From Proteiniclasticum sp. (lineage in GTDB: Bacteria > Bacillota > Clostridia > Clostridiales > Clostridiaceae): a stretch of 64,000 nucleotides of DNA. Made by a program: the position numbers and the translations under genes. Below the pieces are notes generated by a model. It was not told the origin of the DNA. It did no database searches and worked only from the letters and a program-made list of their open reading frames with translations. Numbering within the stretch: the first letter of the stretch is position 1; each line of letters starts with the position of its first letter. Below, piece after piece: positions 33,627 to 42,460 of this stretch. The stretch lies in the NCBI RefSeq assembly GCF_003514505.1, contig NZ_DOPX01000019.1, forward strand, positions 62,001 to 126,000. The letters are read 5' to 3'.

Positions 33627-34820
33627 CTATTGGATTTCAGAAAGGAATGCTTCAATACGGTCAAATCCCTTGCCGATGGCATCGGTGTTGATGGCATAGG
33701 AGAGTCTCACAAACCCTTCTAAACCGAACCCTGACCCAGGCACCAAGGCTACCAGATAATCTGTCAGAAGTTTATCAGCAAACTGCAGGGAATCTTCCAG
33801 AATTTCGCCACGATAAGTTTTCCCAAGATAGCTTCTGATATCCAGCATCAGATAGAAAGCTCCTTTTGGGTATATGTACCGGAGGCCTTCGATTTTGTCT
33901 GCACGTGAAACCATATAATCTCTTCTTCTCTTGAACTCTTCATTCATTTCAGGAATAAAGCTCTGATCTCCATTAAGAGCTTCCACTGCCGCATACTGGA
34001 CAAAGGAGGTGGAGTTTGATGTGGTATGGCTCTGGATATTGGACATCATCTTAATGAGGTCTTTAGGTCCAGCTGCATAGCCAAGTCTCCAACCTGTCAT
34101 GGCATAGGCTTTGGAAAGCGCATTGACGACTAAAGTTCTTTCATAGGCATCCTCACTTAAAGTGGCGATGGAAACATGACTGTCTCCCCCGTAAATAAGA
34201 GGCTCATAGATTTCATCGGAAATGATGAAAAGATCATGTTCTTTGCAGAACTCTGCAAGATCCATTAGCTCCTCTTTGGAGTAGATGGTGCCAGTGGGGT
34301 TATTGGGAGAATTGATGATGATGACCTTGGACTTTTCAGTCAGGGCCTTCAAAAGATTCTCTCTTGTGAATTTATAATCTGTCTCTTCTGAGGTTTCGAC
34401 AATCACAGGAACACCATCAGCCAGATGCACAAGATCCGGATAGCTGACCCAGTAGGGCTTTGCGATGAGCACTTCATCCATGGGGTTTAGTAGTGCGGTC
34501 AATGCGTTGGCCAGACACTGCTTTCCACCAGTAGAAATGATGATTTGCTCCCTTTTGTAGGTAAGTCCGTTGTCTCTTCTGAACTTCTCAATGACAGCAT
34601 CTTTCAGTTCATTGATTCCGGAAGCGGGCACATACTTGGTTTTTCCTTCCTCCAGTGCCTTGTTGCAGGCGTCAATGATGTTTTGTGGCGTATTGAAGTC
34701 TGGTTCGCCTGCCCCAAATCCTACGATGTCTTTCCCTTGCGCTTTCAGCTCTTTCGCTTTGGCGGTTATGGCCAATGTGATGGATGGTGCAAGTCTTTTT
34801 GCTTTGTTTGAAAAAATCAT
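33627..34820 (-). CDS. Class I aspartate-type aminotransferase
   Basis: 397 aa, PLP enzyme of the AspC/PatA group. GAGEPDFNTPQNI near residue 37, NSPNNPTG near 170, PLP lysine in NALSKAYAMTGWRLGY (near 235), and the C-terminal FVRLSYA arginine. Likely aspartate or broad-specificity transaminase. Second gene of a PHP - aminotransferase - IIA run. Confidence 0.9.
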   Translation of the reverse strand: MIFSNKAKRLAPSITLAITAKAKELKAQGKDIVGFGAGEPDFNTPQNIIDACNKALEEGKTKYVPASGINELKDAVIEKFRRDNGLTYKREQIIISTGGKQCLANALTALLNPMDEVLIAKPYWVSYPDLVHLADGVPVIVETSEETDYKFTRENLLKALTEKSKVIIINSPNNPTGTIYSKEELMDLAEFCKEHDLFIISDEIYEPLIYGGDSHVSIATLSEDAYERTLVVNALSKAYAMTGWRLGYAAGPKDLIKMMSNIQSHTTSNSTSFVQYAAVEALNGDQSFIPEMNEEFKRRRDYMVSRADKIEGLRYIYPKGAFYLMLDIRSYLGKTYRGEILEDSLQFADKLLTDYLVALVPGSGFGLEGFVRLSYAINTDAIGKGFDRIEAFLSEIQ

Positions 34821-34853
34821 GTCTTTCCCCCTTGTTTCTGATTGTATTACGAT

Positions 34854-35684
34854 TTATTTGAGCTTTTGATGAAATGTGATGAGCTTTTGAAGAAGATGGT
34901 CATTAAGACCATAGCGTCCAAGCTTGTCATTGGATCCAGTGAATCTTGCACCTTGCTGCCCATGATAGTCGCTGCCGCCGGTGATGACCAGATGGTTCTT
35001 TCTTGCAGTTGCATAGAGCTTATTGGACAGCTCCCGCCGATGGGACGGGTGATAAACTTCAAGACCCAGAAGCCCATGGACTTTGAGCTCCTTCAGGAGC
35101 GTTTCAAAGTGTAGGTTATAGAGTCTTTCACCAGGGTGTGCAAGAACAGGGATCCCTCCTGCATTGCGAAGGGCACGAAGGGCTTCTCGGGTATCGATCT
35201 TGAATCGTTTTTCGTAGGCGATTTTATCCACATCCAGATACAGCTGAAAAGCTTCTTTGATATTTTTGACATAACCATGCTCGATGAGCAGCTTTGCGAT
35301 ATGAGCCCGTCCATAAGAGTCCATGGGAGGAGCATCATCAGGCAGATGGATTTTGAGGTTCTCAAGGTTTCTCAAGATCTTGTAGTACCGTTCCACCCGA
35401 TCATTTTTAAAGCGGTCCAGCAGTGCGAGCAGTGGTTCATCCTTCGGATTGTGGAAATACGACAGAATATGCAGCTCCATTCCTTTATAGTAGGTGGAAA
35501 CCTCAACACCGGAGATGATGGTGAGGTCCTCCTGGGCGTCGTCGAAATTCCCGTAAGCGCCCATGGTGTCATGGTCTGTGATGGAAATATACCGGATTCC
35601 CTTCTCTTTGGCCATTTCTATAATTTCATCGGGTGTAAATGCTCCATCAGAATAGGTCGTATGAATGTGTAAATCATTCAGCAT
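34854..35684 (-). CDS. PHP-domain phosphoesterase (RNase AM / nucleoside bisphosphate phosphatase type)
   Basis: 276 aa. Metal-binding motifs HIHTTYSDG (H6, H8), SITDHDTM, GVEVST, VLAHPGE and GGSDYHG in the usual order. The family hydrolyses 3',5'-nucleotide bisphosphates and trims RNA 5' ends. GAGGTGATG before ATG. Confidence 0.88.
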   Translation of the reverse strand: MLNDLHIHTTYSDGAFTPDEIIEMAKEKGIRYISITDHDTMGAYGNFDDAQEDLTIISGVEVSTYYKGMELHILSYFHNPKDEPLLALLDRFKNDRVERYYKILRNLENLKIHLPDDAPPMDSYGRAHIAKLLIEHGYVKNIKEAFQLYLDVDKIAYEKRFKIDTREALRALRNAGGIPVLAHPGERLYNLHFETLLKELKVHGLLGLEVYHPSHRRELSNKLYATARKNHLVITGGSDYHGQQGARFTGSNDKLGRYGLNDHLLQKLITFHQKLK

Positions 35685-35979
35685 TACATCACCTCTTTCT
35701 CTATATTAAATTTAACATATTCTCCTGAAATTGTAATGGCCTTGACCTAAAATTATACTCAATTCATAGGCTCATAGAAAAACCCTGAAATCATTGAAGA
35801 TATGTCATCGTTTTCAAGTTTTTTCAGCGCTTTTTCTTTGAAGAACCCAACGCTGAGTACTTTTGTGCACGAACACCAATATTCCAGCAATAATATACCA
35901 GTTTTTCGCAAGATAGTATCACAAGAAGGAAATGGGTCCTCTCTATAATAAACATAAGAGAAATAGCGGGAGGGATCTT

Positions 35980-36342
35980 ATGCAGCAAATTGAAGAAAAG
36001 ATGAGAATCATTCAGGAGTCCGTTCCCGGGAAGCAGGTGACTCTGGCACACCTCATCGCCAATCCCGACAAGGTCGTTTATAAAAAGTTGGGCCTCAACC
36101 CTCATATCGACTACCACAAATCCTCCATCGGTATATTGACCATGACTCCCAGTGAAACTGCAATCATCGCCGGGGACCTGGCTGCAAAAACAGCCAATGT
36201 GGACCTGGGCTTCATAGACCGGTTCAGTGGAAGCCTCATCATCACCGGTAAGATTTCAGAAGTGGAATCCGCTCTGAAAACAATTCTGGCCTACGTGGAG
36301 ACGAAGCTCGGCTTCACTGTCTGTCCAGTGACGAGGACTTGA
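35980..36342 (+). CDS. eutS: Bacterial microcompartment shell protein EutS-like
   Basis: 120 aa with one BMC domain: VTLAHLIANPDKVVYKKLGL, then IGILTMTPSETAIIAGDLAAKTANVDLGFIDRFSGSLIITG. Forms bent hexamers in ethanolamine compartments. GGGAGGG 8 nt before the ATG. Only EutP follows; no other shell, enzyme or regulator gene is present in the window. Confidence 0.9.
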   Translation: MQQIEEKMRIIQESVPGKQVTLAHLIANPDKVVYKKLGLNPHIDYHKSSIGILTMTPSETAIIAGDLAAKTANVDLGFIDRFSGSLIITGKISEVESALKTILAYVETKLGFTVCPVTRT

Positions 36343-36776
36343 TGATGAGAAGAATGATGCTGGTCGGCCGCAGTGAGAGTGGAAAAACATCCCTCACCCA
36401 AGCCCTACGAGGAGAGAAGATCCAGTACATGAAAACCCAGAGCATCAGCTACCATGACGTGATCATTGACACTCCAGGAGAGTACGCAGAGAACAAAGAT
36501 CTTTCTGCGGCTCTTGCGGTCTACTCTTATGAAGCAGATATTATAGGGCTCCTCATGAGCGCCACGGAGCCCTATTCCCTCTACCCTCCCAATGTCACGG
36601 GATGTGTCAACCGGGAGGTCATAGGCATTGTCAGCAAAGTGGACAAAGAAGAGGGAGACCCGGCTTTGGCTGAAACCTGGTTGAGACTCACAGGGTGCCA
36701 GCAGGTTTTTCATGTGAGCTCTGTCACCGGAGAAGGAATAGATCAGCTTCTTTCCTATCTGATAGAGGAGCCTTAA
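36342..36776 (+). CDS. eutP: EutP/PduV-family GTPase-like protein
   Basis: 144 aa; P-loop GRSESGKTS (9-17), DTPGEY Walker B-like, SKVDKE in the place of NKxD. EutP has been reported as an acetate kinase, with PduV-like localisation to microcompartments. Start overlaps the eutS stop (ATGATG); the second ATG at 36345 is 7 nt from GAGGA and equally possible. Confidence 0.88.
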   Translation: MMRRMMLVGRSESGKTSLTQALRGEKIQYMKTQSISYHDVIIDTPGEYAENKDLSAALAVYSYEADIIGLLMSATEPYSLYPPNVTGCVNREVIGIVSKVDKEEGDPALAETWLRLTGCQQVFHVSSVTGEGIDQLLSYLIEEP

Positions 36777-36799
36777 AGAATAAGCGGACTGGACGAAAT

Positions 36800-36846
36800 A
36801 AAGACCGGAACAGCACCTCCTTTTTTGAGGCACTGTTCCGGTCTTT
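36800..36846. terminator. Bidirectional terminator between eutP and the MFS gene
   Basis: 14-bp perfect outer stem AAAGACCGGAACAG / CTGTTCCGGTCTTT plus an inner CCTC/GAGG helix; serves both convergent genes. Confidence 0.85.
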
Positions 36847-36861
36847 GACATGCAGCTTCTT

Positions 36862-38055
36862 TTAGGCGGAAGCCTTTATCTTCTCTTCTTTTCTCTTTAT
36901 GAGGAGATTGATGCTTTCTGTGGAACCCAGAAGAACCATCAGAAAGAGAAGAAGGTATCCTGGGAAATATGGAAGAAAGCCTTTACCTGCAAGGTAGCCG
37001 AATACGGCTGGTGAGAAGGTGCTGCCCATATAAGCGAAGGCCATCTGAATCCCGATGATGGTCTGTGCATGAACTTTTCCAAATCTTTCAGGGGTCTCAT
37101 GAATCATACCGGGAAAGACCGGAGCACAGCCAAGTCCGATGAGAAGAAAGCCAGCAATAAAGAGCACTTGGATGCCCGAGCTTAAGAGAAGAATACCCGT
37201 GAACATCGAGAAGATCCCACCTCTGATGATGGTTTTAAAGCTGAATTTCAAGGTGATGAAACCTGTGAGCATCCGGCCCAGTGTGATGCCGGCGAAAAAA
37301 AGTGAACTGTATCTTGCGGCAATGTCATTTTGGATATTGTGAATCCGTACAAGAAAACTCGCGCCCCAAAGTCCTGTGGTCATCTCCACTGCGCAGTAAG
37401 CAAAAAAGCTTGTAATGGCTAGTTTGACGCCGGGAATCTTATAGACATTTTTTTCTTTATTTACGGTGTTTTGGGTCACTTCTTTGGTGCTGGATGCCTC
37501 TTCTTGGTTGAATCTCTTCCAAAGGGGCAAGGAGAGAAACAGCAGTGCCACAATGGTCATCTGAATCAGAGAAATCACAAGATACCCGCTTCTCCATCCA
37601 GAGCTTTTCAGGAGGAAAAAGGACATGATCATAGGGCCTAAGGTGGCCCCTACTCCCCAGAAACTGTGAAGCCAGCTCATATGCTTTGCCTCATAGTGAA
37701 GGGATACATAGCCGTTCAGCGCTGCATCTACAGACCCTGCACCGAGTCCCAGTGGCAGTGTCAGAATCAGGAGCATATAGAAAGAAGGCGCCATGGAAAA
37801 ACCAAGAAGCGCGATGGCGGTCATCAGCACGCTGACTGTGGTGACTTTTCCCGTGCCGAATCTTCTGGTGACCTTGCCGCTCATAAAACTTGAACAGATG
37901 GTTCCAGCGGTGGTCATCATGGATAGGATGCCCGCATATTCCAGTGGCACATTCAAGGCCAGATGAATGGTAGGCCATGAAGCGCCAAGAACAGAGTCCG
38001 GGAGTCCGAGCCCGATAAATGCAATATAGATCATGATAAGAAATAATGTAGCCAT
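36862..38055 (-). CDS. MFS transporter
   Basis: 397 aa, 12 predicted helices; SVLGASWPTIH after helix 1 and the GKVTRRFGTGKV loop between helices 2 and 3 mark the major facilitator fold. The start at 38055 (MATLFLIMIY) begins the first helix; a longer reading to 38196 adds a non-membrane stretch with no ribosome site. Substrate unknown; sugar or drug efflux are possible. Confidence 0.85.
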   Translation of the reverse strand: MATLFLIMIYIAFIGLGLPDSVLGASWPTIHLALNVPLEYAGILSMMTTAGTICSSFMSGKVTRRFGTGKVTTVSVLMTAIALLGFSMAPSFYMLLILTLPLGLGAGSVDAALNGYVSLHYEAKHMSWLHSFWGVGATLGPMIMSFFLLKSSGWRSGYLVISLIQMTIVALLFLSLPLWKRFNQEEASSTKEVTQNTVNKEKNVYKIPGVKLAITSFFAYCAVEMTTGLWGASFLVRIHNIQNDIAARYSSLFFAGITLGRMLTGFITLKFSFKTIIRGGIFSMFTGILLLSSGIQVLFIAGFLLIGLGCAPVFPGMIHETPERFGKVHAQTIIGIQMAFAYMGSTFSPAVFGYLAGKGFLPYFPGYLLLFLMVLLGSTESINLLIKRKEEKIKASA

Positions 38056-38134
38056 GAATACTCTCACTTTCTTCTGTAAACTTCTTTTATTATAGGAAGG
38101 ATGTCCTGTTCGGTCAAGAAAACAGAATCCAGGC

Positions 38135-38172
38135 AAATAGAAAGAGCAAGCCTTCACAAGGTCTTGCTCTTC
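38135..38172 (-). terminator. Terminator of rny
   Basis: Stem AAGAGCAAG / CTTGCTCTT with inner CCTT/AAGG pairing; TTTCTATTT on the minus strand. It lies between rny and the MFS gene. Confidence 0.75.
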
Positions 38173-38207
38173 TTCATTTTCAAATTCAGAATCCAAAAAA
38201 TCTTGGA

Positions 38208-39764
38208 TTATTTTGCGTAATCAACGGACCGGGTCTCACGGATGACATTGATCTTGATCTGTCCAGGATATTCCATTTCATCCTCGATTCTCTTCACAAT
38301 GGATCTTGCCATCAGCATGGCACCAGCATCGTCAACCACATCAGGTTTAACAATGATTCTAATCTCTCGTCCAGCTTGAATTGCATATGACTTCTCAACG
38401 CCTTCGTAAGAATTTGCAATTTCTTCCAGTTTCTGCAGTCTCTTGATGTAGTTTTCCAGTGTTTCACGTCTTGCACCAGGTCTTGCTGCGGAAATCGCAT
38501 CAGCTGCCTGTACCAGCACGGCTTCCATGGACATCATCTCCACATCGCCATGATGAGCGCCAATGGCATTCACCACCAGGGCAGATTCATGATACTTCTT
38601 CGCCAGGTCTGCACCTATCAGTGCATGAGGTCCTTCCACTTCATGGTCTACGGCCTTACCGATGTCATGAAGAAGTCCGGCTCTCTTGGCCAATGTAACA
38701 TCCAAACCAAGCTCTGAGGCCATCAGACCTGCAAGGTTTGCCACTTCGATGGAGTGTTTCAGTACATTCTGACCATAGCTTGTTCTAAATTTCAGTCTGC
38801 CTAACAGTTTAAGCAGTTCAGGATGGATTCCATGGATTCCAATTTCAAAGGAAGCCTGTTCGCCTTCTTCTTTGATGGAGTTTTCCACATCCTTTTTGGA
38901 TTTGTCTACCATCTCTTCGATTCTAGCAGGATGAATTCTTCCATCTACAATCAGTTTCTCCAGAGTGAGTTTTGCAACTTCTCTACGGATTGGATCAAAA
39001 CTTGAAAGGATCACCGCTTCAGGTGTGTCATCAATGATGAGGTCAACACCGGTAAGGGTTTCCAGAGTTCTGATGTTTCGGCCTTCTCGACCGATGATTC
39101 TTCCCTTCATTTCGTCATTTGGCAGGGAGACTACATGAACAGTAGTTTCAGATACATGATCTGCCGCACAACGCTGAATGGATGTGGTGATGATTTCGCG
39201 CGCCTTCTTGTCTGCCTCTTCTTTGGCTTTTGTCTCCATTTCCTTCACCATCATGGTGAGATCTCGTTGAACTTCGCCTCGGACTTCAGACATTAACAGC
39301 TGCTTTGCGTCCTCTTGGGAAAGACTGGCGATTCGTTCCAGTTCTTCTCTTCTTTTGGACAGCAGTTCTTCCGCTTCTGTTTCTTTTGAGGTCAAATCCT
39401 GCACTTTTTTGGCAAGATTCTCTTCTTTCTTTTCCAGCTGTTCCATTTTCTTGTCAAGGGCTTCTTCTTTTTGAATGGTCCTTCTTTCAAGTCTCTGGAC
39501 TTCACTTCGACGTTCACGGACTTCTTTTTCCGCTTCAGACTTCAGCTTGAACGCTTCATCTTTTGCTTCCAAAGCAGCTTCTTTCTTTAAGGCTTCAGCA
39601 TCTCTCTTCGAATCCTCAAGGATTCTCTTGCTGTCTGTTTCTGCGTTGCCAAGAATTTCTTTGGCGGTTTTCAGTTTGCTATTAGATAAATATAAAATTA
39701 TGGCACCGACTACTAGTAAAGTAACAACACCTGTTACAATGATAGCAATTTGTTCTGTGCTCAT
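38208..39764 (-). CDS. rny: Ribonuclease Y
   Basis: 518 aa. N-terminal membrane helix (7-27), long charged coiled coil (30-200), KH domain (GRIIGREGRNIRTLE) and HD domain with LLHDIGKAVDHE and AHHGD. Membrane-bound endonuclease that starts mRNA decay. Alone on its transcript, with a good promoter upstream. Confidence 0.97.
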   Translation of the reverse strand: MSTEQIAIIVTGVVTLLVVGAIILYLSNSKLKTAKEILGNAETDSKRILEDSKRDAEALKKEAALEAKDEAFKLKSEAEKEVRERRSEVQRLERRTIQKEEALDKKMEQLEKKEENLAKKVQDLTSKETEAEELLSKRREELERIASLSQEDAKQLLMSEVRGEVQRDLTMMVKEMETKAKEEADKKAREIITTSIQRCAADHVSETTVHVVSLPNDEMKGRIIGREGRNIRTLETLTGVDLIIDDTPEAVILSSFDPIRREVAKLTLEKLIVDGRIHPARIEEMVDKSKKDVENSIKEEGEQASFEIGIHGIHPELLKLLGRLKFRTSYGQNVLKHSIEVANLAGLMASELGLDVTLAKRAGLLHDIGKAVDHEVEGPHALIGADLAKKYHESALVVNAIGAHHGDVEMMSMEAVLVQAADAISAARPGARRETLENYIKRLQKLEEIANSYEGVEKSYAIQAGREIRIIVKPDVVDDAGAMLMARSIVKRIEDEMEYPGQIKINVIRETRSVDYAK

Positions 39765-39868
39765 ATTTACACCCCCTTGCTTTTTTTAGTCATTTTTTAT
39801 AGCTAAATGTGAAAGCTTGGAAGTGCATATCATTCTCACTGTGATAATTGATAAACCAATACAAATTA

Positions 39869-39897
39869 ATTGTATCGTATCCCTTATAAAGTGTCAA
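39869..39897 (-). promoter_or_regulatory. Promoter of rny
   Basis: Minus strand TTGACA (39892-39897), 17-nt spacer, TACAAT (39869-39874); leader of about 100 nt before the start at 39764. The rest of 39765-40033 contains no gene. Confidence 0.8.
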
Positions 39898-39918
39898 ACT
39901 ATTCAGCTCTTTTTATAC

Positions 39919-39945
39919 GATTTCATCACGATTTCATCACATCAC
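39919..39945. repeat. 11-bp tandem repeat upstream of the rny promoter
   Basis: CGATTTCATCA occurs twice in a row, followed by a partial third copy (CATCAC). It sits 20-50 bp upstream of the -35 box, a place where an activator could bind; no regulator is known to me. Confidence 0.4.
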
Positions 39946-40033
39946 CAAAAGTCTCCTAATGTCTTTAAATAAAATCCGCCTATCCTTTCATACCAGGAGG
40001 TTTGCTGCAGACTGGATAAAATCTGAGGTATGG

Positions 40034-40073
40034 ATAAAAACAAGAAAAGCTCTTCTTTTTGGAAGAGCTTTTC
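40034..40073 (-). terminator. Terminator of recA
   Basis: 12-bp perfect stem GAAAAGCTCTTC / GAAGAGCTTTTC, then TTGTTTTTATCC on the minus strand. Confidence 0.85.
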
Positions 40074-40079
40074 AGAAAG

Positions 40080-41180
40080 TTATTCGCCTTTTTTTGTTTT
40101 CTTGGATTCTTTTTCTAATACAATTTCTTCATCAATGGCTTCCACTGTTTCCTTAGCTTCAAGGATTTCCTCGATTTTCACCAGCGGAAGTTCGTACTTG
40201 GCTCGGATCTTGTTTTCGATTTCAAGAAGCAGTGAAGGATTTTCAGAAAGATAAGTCTTGCTGTTTTCTCTTCCCTGTCCGAGTCTTGCACCTTCATAGG
40301 AGAACCAGGCACCGGATTTATCCACGATTTCCTCTTTCACGCCCACATCCAGGACATTACCTTCCCTGGAGATACCGCCGTTGTACATGATATCAAATTC
40401 AGCAGATTTAAATGGTGCAGCCACCTTGTTCTTGATGACTTTTACTCGGGTCCTGTTTCCAATGACATCCTCTCCGTTTTTGATGGAGTCGATTCTTCGG
40501 ATGTCCATTCGAACGGAAGCGTAGAATTTCAATGCACGTCCACCAGGTGTGGTTTCTGGGTTACCAAACATAACGCCGATCTTTTCTCTCAGCTGGTTGA
40601 TGAAGAGAATACTGCAATTGGTCTTGCTGACAGTTCCAGCAAGTTTACGGAGTGCTTGAGACATGAGTCTTGCTTGAAGTCCCATATGGCTGTCTCCCAT
40701 ATCCCCTTCTATTTCTGCTCTAGGTACCAGCGCTGCAACAGAGTCTACGATGACAAGATCTACAGCATTGGAACGGACAAGAGCTTCTGCGATTTCCATG
40801 GCCTGCTCACCAGTATCTGGCTGGGATACAAGAAGATTGTCGATATCTACACCGAGTCTTCGGGCATATTGAGGATCCAGTGCATGTTCTGCATCAATAA
40901 ATGCGGCAATGCCCCCAAGTTTCTGTGCTTCAGCAATACAATGGAGTGCTACTGTGGTCTTACCTGAAGACTCAGGTCCATAAATTTCGATGATTCTGCC
41001 CTTTGGAATACCACCAATTCCTAAAGCGATATCCAGACCAAGACATCCCGTTGGAATGGAGTCCAGATTGAGTTTGGAATCTGCTCCCAGTTTCATTACG
41101 GAACCTTTTCCGAATTGTTTCTCTATTTGGGACATGGCAGCATCCAGTGCCTTCATTTTATCTGCATTGATATTAGCCAA
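40080..41180 (-). CDS. recA: Recombinase A
   Basis: 366 aa. Walker A GPESSGKTT (68-76), VIVDSVAALVPRAEIEGDMGDSHMGLQARLMSQALRK core region, and an acidic/lysine-rich tail. The start is taken as TTG at 41180 (reading MANINADKMKALDAAMSQIEKQFG), with AAGGAG 8 nt upstream; a GTG nine bases earlier touches that site directly. Regulated by an SOS box. Confidence 0.97.
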   Translation of the reverse strand: MANINADKMKALDAAMSQIEKQFGKGSVMKLGADSKLNLDSIPTGCLGLDIALGIGGIPKGRIIEIYGPESSGKTTVALHCIAEAQKLGGIAAFIDAEHALDPQYARRLGVDIDNLLVSQPDTGEQAMEIAEALVRSNAVDLVIVDSVAALVPRAEIEGDMGDSHMGLQARLMSQALRKLAGTVSKTNCSILFINQLREKIGVMFGNPETTPGGRALKFYASVRMDIRRIDSIKNGEDVIGNRTRVKVIKNKVAAPFKSAEFDIMYNGGISREGNVLDVGVKEEIVDKSGAWFSYEGARLGQGRENSKTYLSENPSLLLEIENKIRAKYELPLVKIEEILEAKETVEAIDEEIVLEKESKKTKKGE

Positions 41181-41228
41181 ATTATTCACTCCTTATGTGC
41201 TGATTTTTAAATGGTTCTATTCATAACA

Positions 41229-41240
41229 GAACATTCGTTC
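41229..41240. promoter_or_regulatory. LexA (SOS) box of recA
   Basis: GAACGAATGTTC on the minus strand, matching the Bacillus-type consensus CGAACRNRYGTTYC at 12 of 14 positions including flanks; placed 9-20 nt after the -10 box so that LexA would block initiation. Confidence 0.85.
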
Positions 41241-41248
41241 ATAAAATG

Positions 41249-41277
41249 ATTATACGGGAAAATAGAATGTGTGTCAA
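41249..41277 (-). promoter_or_regulatory. Promoter of recA
   Basis: Exact consensus TTGACA (41272-41277), 17-nt spacer, TATAAT (41249-41254) on the minus strand. Confidence 0.9.
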
Positions 41278-41324
41278 CCAAATCCATGGATAAGAATAGT
41301 ATGCGGTTCAGGAGATTTATTATG

Positions 41325-42410
41325 CTATTTCTGCTCCAGTTTTCGCATATAATTTTTTATTTCCAAGAGGATTTCATCTTCGCTGTCGATGAGTTCGCCG
41401 ATTTCGATATGCTTTCTCGCCTGTTCCAGATTTCCCATATTGATATAGCACATAATAAGGTTTGTGAGAATCTCAATGGTTCTCACTTCTGAAAACAGTT
41501 TATGGAAGTAGGTCACAGCTTCCTCATAATTTCCGATGGCGGCATAATTGATGCCCATCTCATTGAGGACATCCACATAGGTCTGGTCCACAGCCAAAGC
41601 ATCATTCAGGTAATAAAGGGCTTTATCGTGGTTTTCCAGCATTCTGTAGGCGATGGCAATCATGAGAAGGAGTTTAGGGTTATCCTCTTCCAGGCTGAGT
41701 AGAGGCAGCACAAGTTCGAGAAACCGCTCTGGATTCTCGTAGAGGATGGCCTCCCCTTCTGTGATACGGGCTTTTCTATCGAGAAACTCCATCTCTTCTG
41801 TAATCTCTTTTGTCTCTTCTCCCCCAAGTCTCAGATATTCTCTCAGGTGGAAAAGTGACTGGGAAAAGTTTCCAGCAAATCTTAGAGCAGAACCTTTAAA
41901 CAGATGCCCCTCCAGAAGCTCCTGTTCAATAGCGATGTCTGCATACCGGAGAAGAGCCTGCTGATACATGCTTTCTTTCACAGACAGTTCTTCTAATAGA
42001 ACCAGGAGGTTCTTAAGGACATCTTTTTCACCGTGAATGGTAAAAAGCCCCAGAAGATAGACGAGCCCCTCTTCCTGTTTGTCCTCCCCAATCAGCTTGG
42101 CCACTAGACCTTTGATTACCGTTTCTCTGTGCAATGAAACAAGAAGCTCCCGGTAAACCGGAATCTGATTGAAAGATGGATCAGCCCCTGCTACATAATA
42201 CATACCTTTGACAAACTCCCCAAAGGGTAGATGCTTCGTCAGGTCTTCATTGATATTTTCGGCAATATACTCCGGAGAAAGAGGAAGAAACAGATCTTCC
42301 CTGCTCTTGCTCAGCTCCGGAATATTAAAGTTCTCAGCAAGAACCTCTTTGTTGATTTCAAGAAATATAAGCTTTGAGAGCTTAGATTTTAGATGATTTA
42401 TATATTCCAC
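41325..42410 (-). CDS. TPR-repeat protein
   Basis: 361 aa, soluble. C-terminal third has tetratricopeptide-like repeats (LLMIAIAYRMLENHDKALYYLNDALA, VLNEMGINYAAIGNYEEAVTYFHKLF, NLIMCYINMGNLEQARKHIEIGE). The N-terminal part is helical with no family recognised. GTG start at 42410 with GGAGGA 10 nt upstream. Between recA and the phosphomutase; no functional link visible. Confidence 0.75.
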   Translation of the reverse strand: MEYINHLKSKLSKLIFLEINKEVLAENFNIPELSKSREDLFLPLSPEYIAENINEDLTKHLPFGEFVKGMYYVAGADPSFNQIPVYRELLVSLHRETVIKGLVAKLIGEDKQEEGLVYLLGLFTIHGEKDVLKNLLVLLEELSVKESMYQQALLRYADIAIEQELLEGHLFKGSALRFAGNFSQSLFHLREYLRLGGEETKEITEEMEFLDRKARITEGEAILYENPERFLELVLPLLSLEEDNPKLLLMIAIAYRMLENHDKALYYLNDALAVDQTYVDVLNEMGINYAAIGNYEEAVTYFHKLFSEVRTIEILTNLIMCYINMGNLEQARKHIEIGELIDSEDEILLEIKNYMRKLEQK

Positions 42411-42460
42411 GTGTTGGTTTCCTCCTCGTGATAAAAGGATCATGAATGCTTATTGGAATG

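Noticed and set aside
35685..35979. EutV-type antiterminator hairpins or a clear promoter before eutS
   Set aside because: A TATAAT is present near 35944 but without a matching -35 box, and no paired hairpins with terminator form were found.
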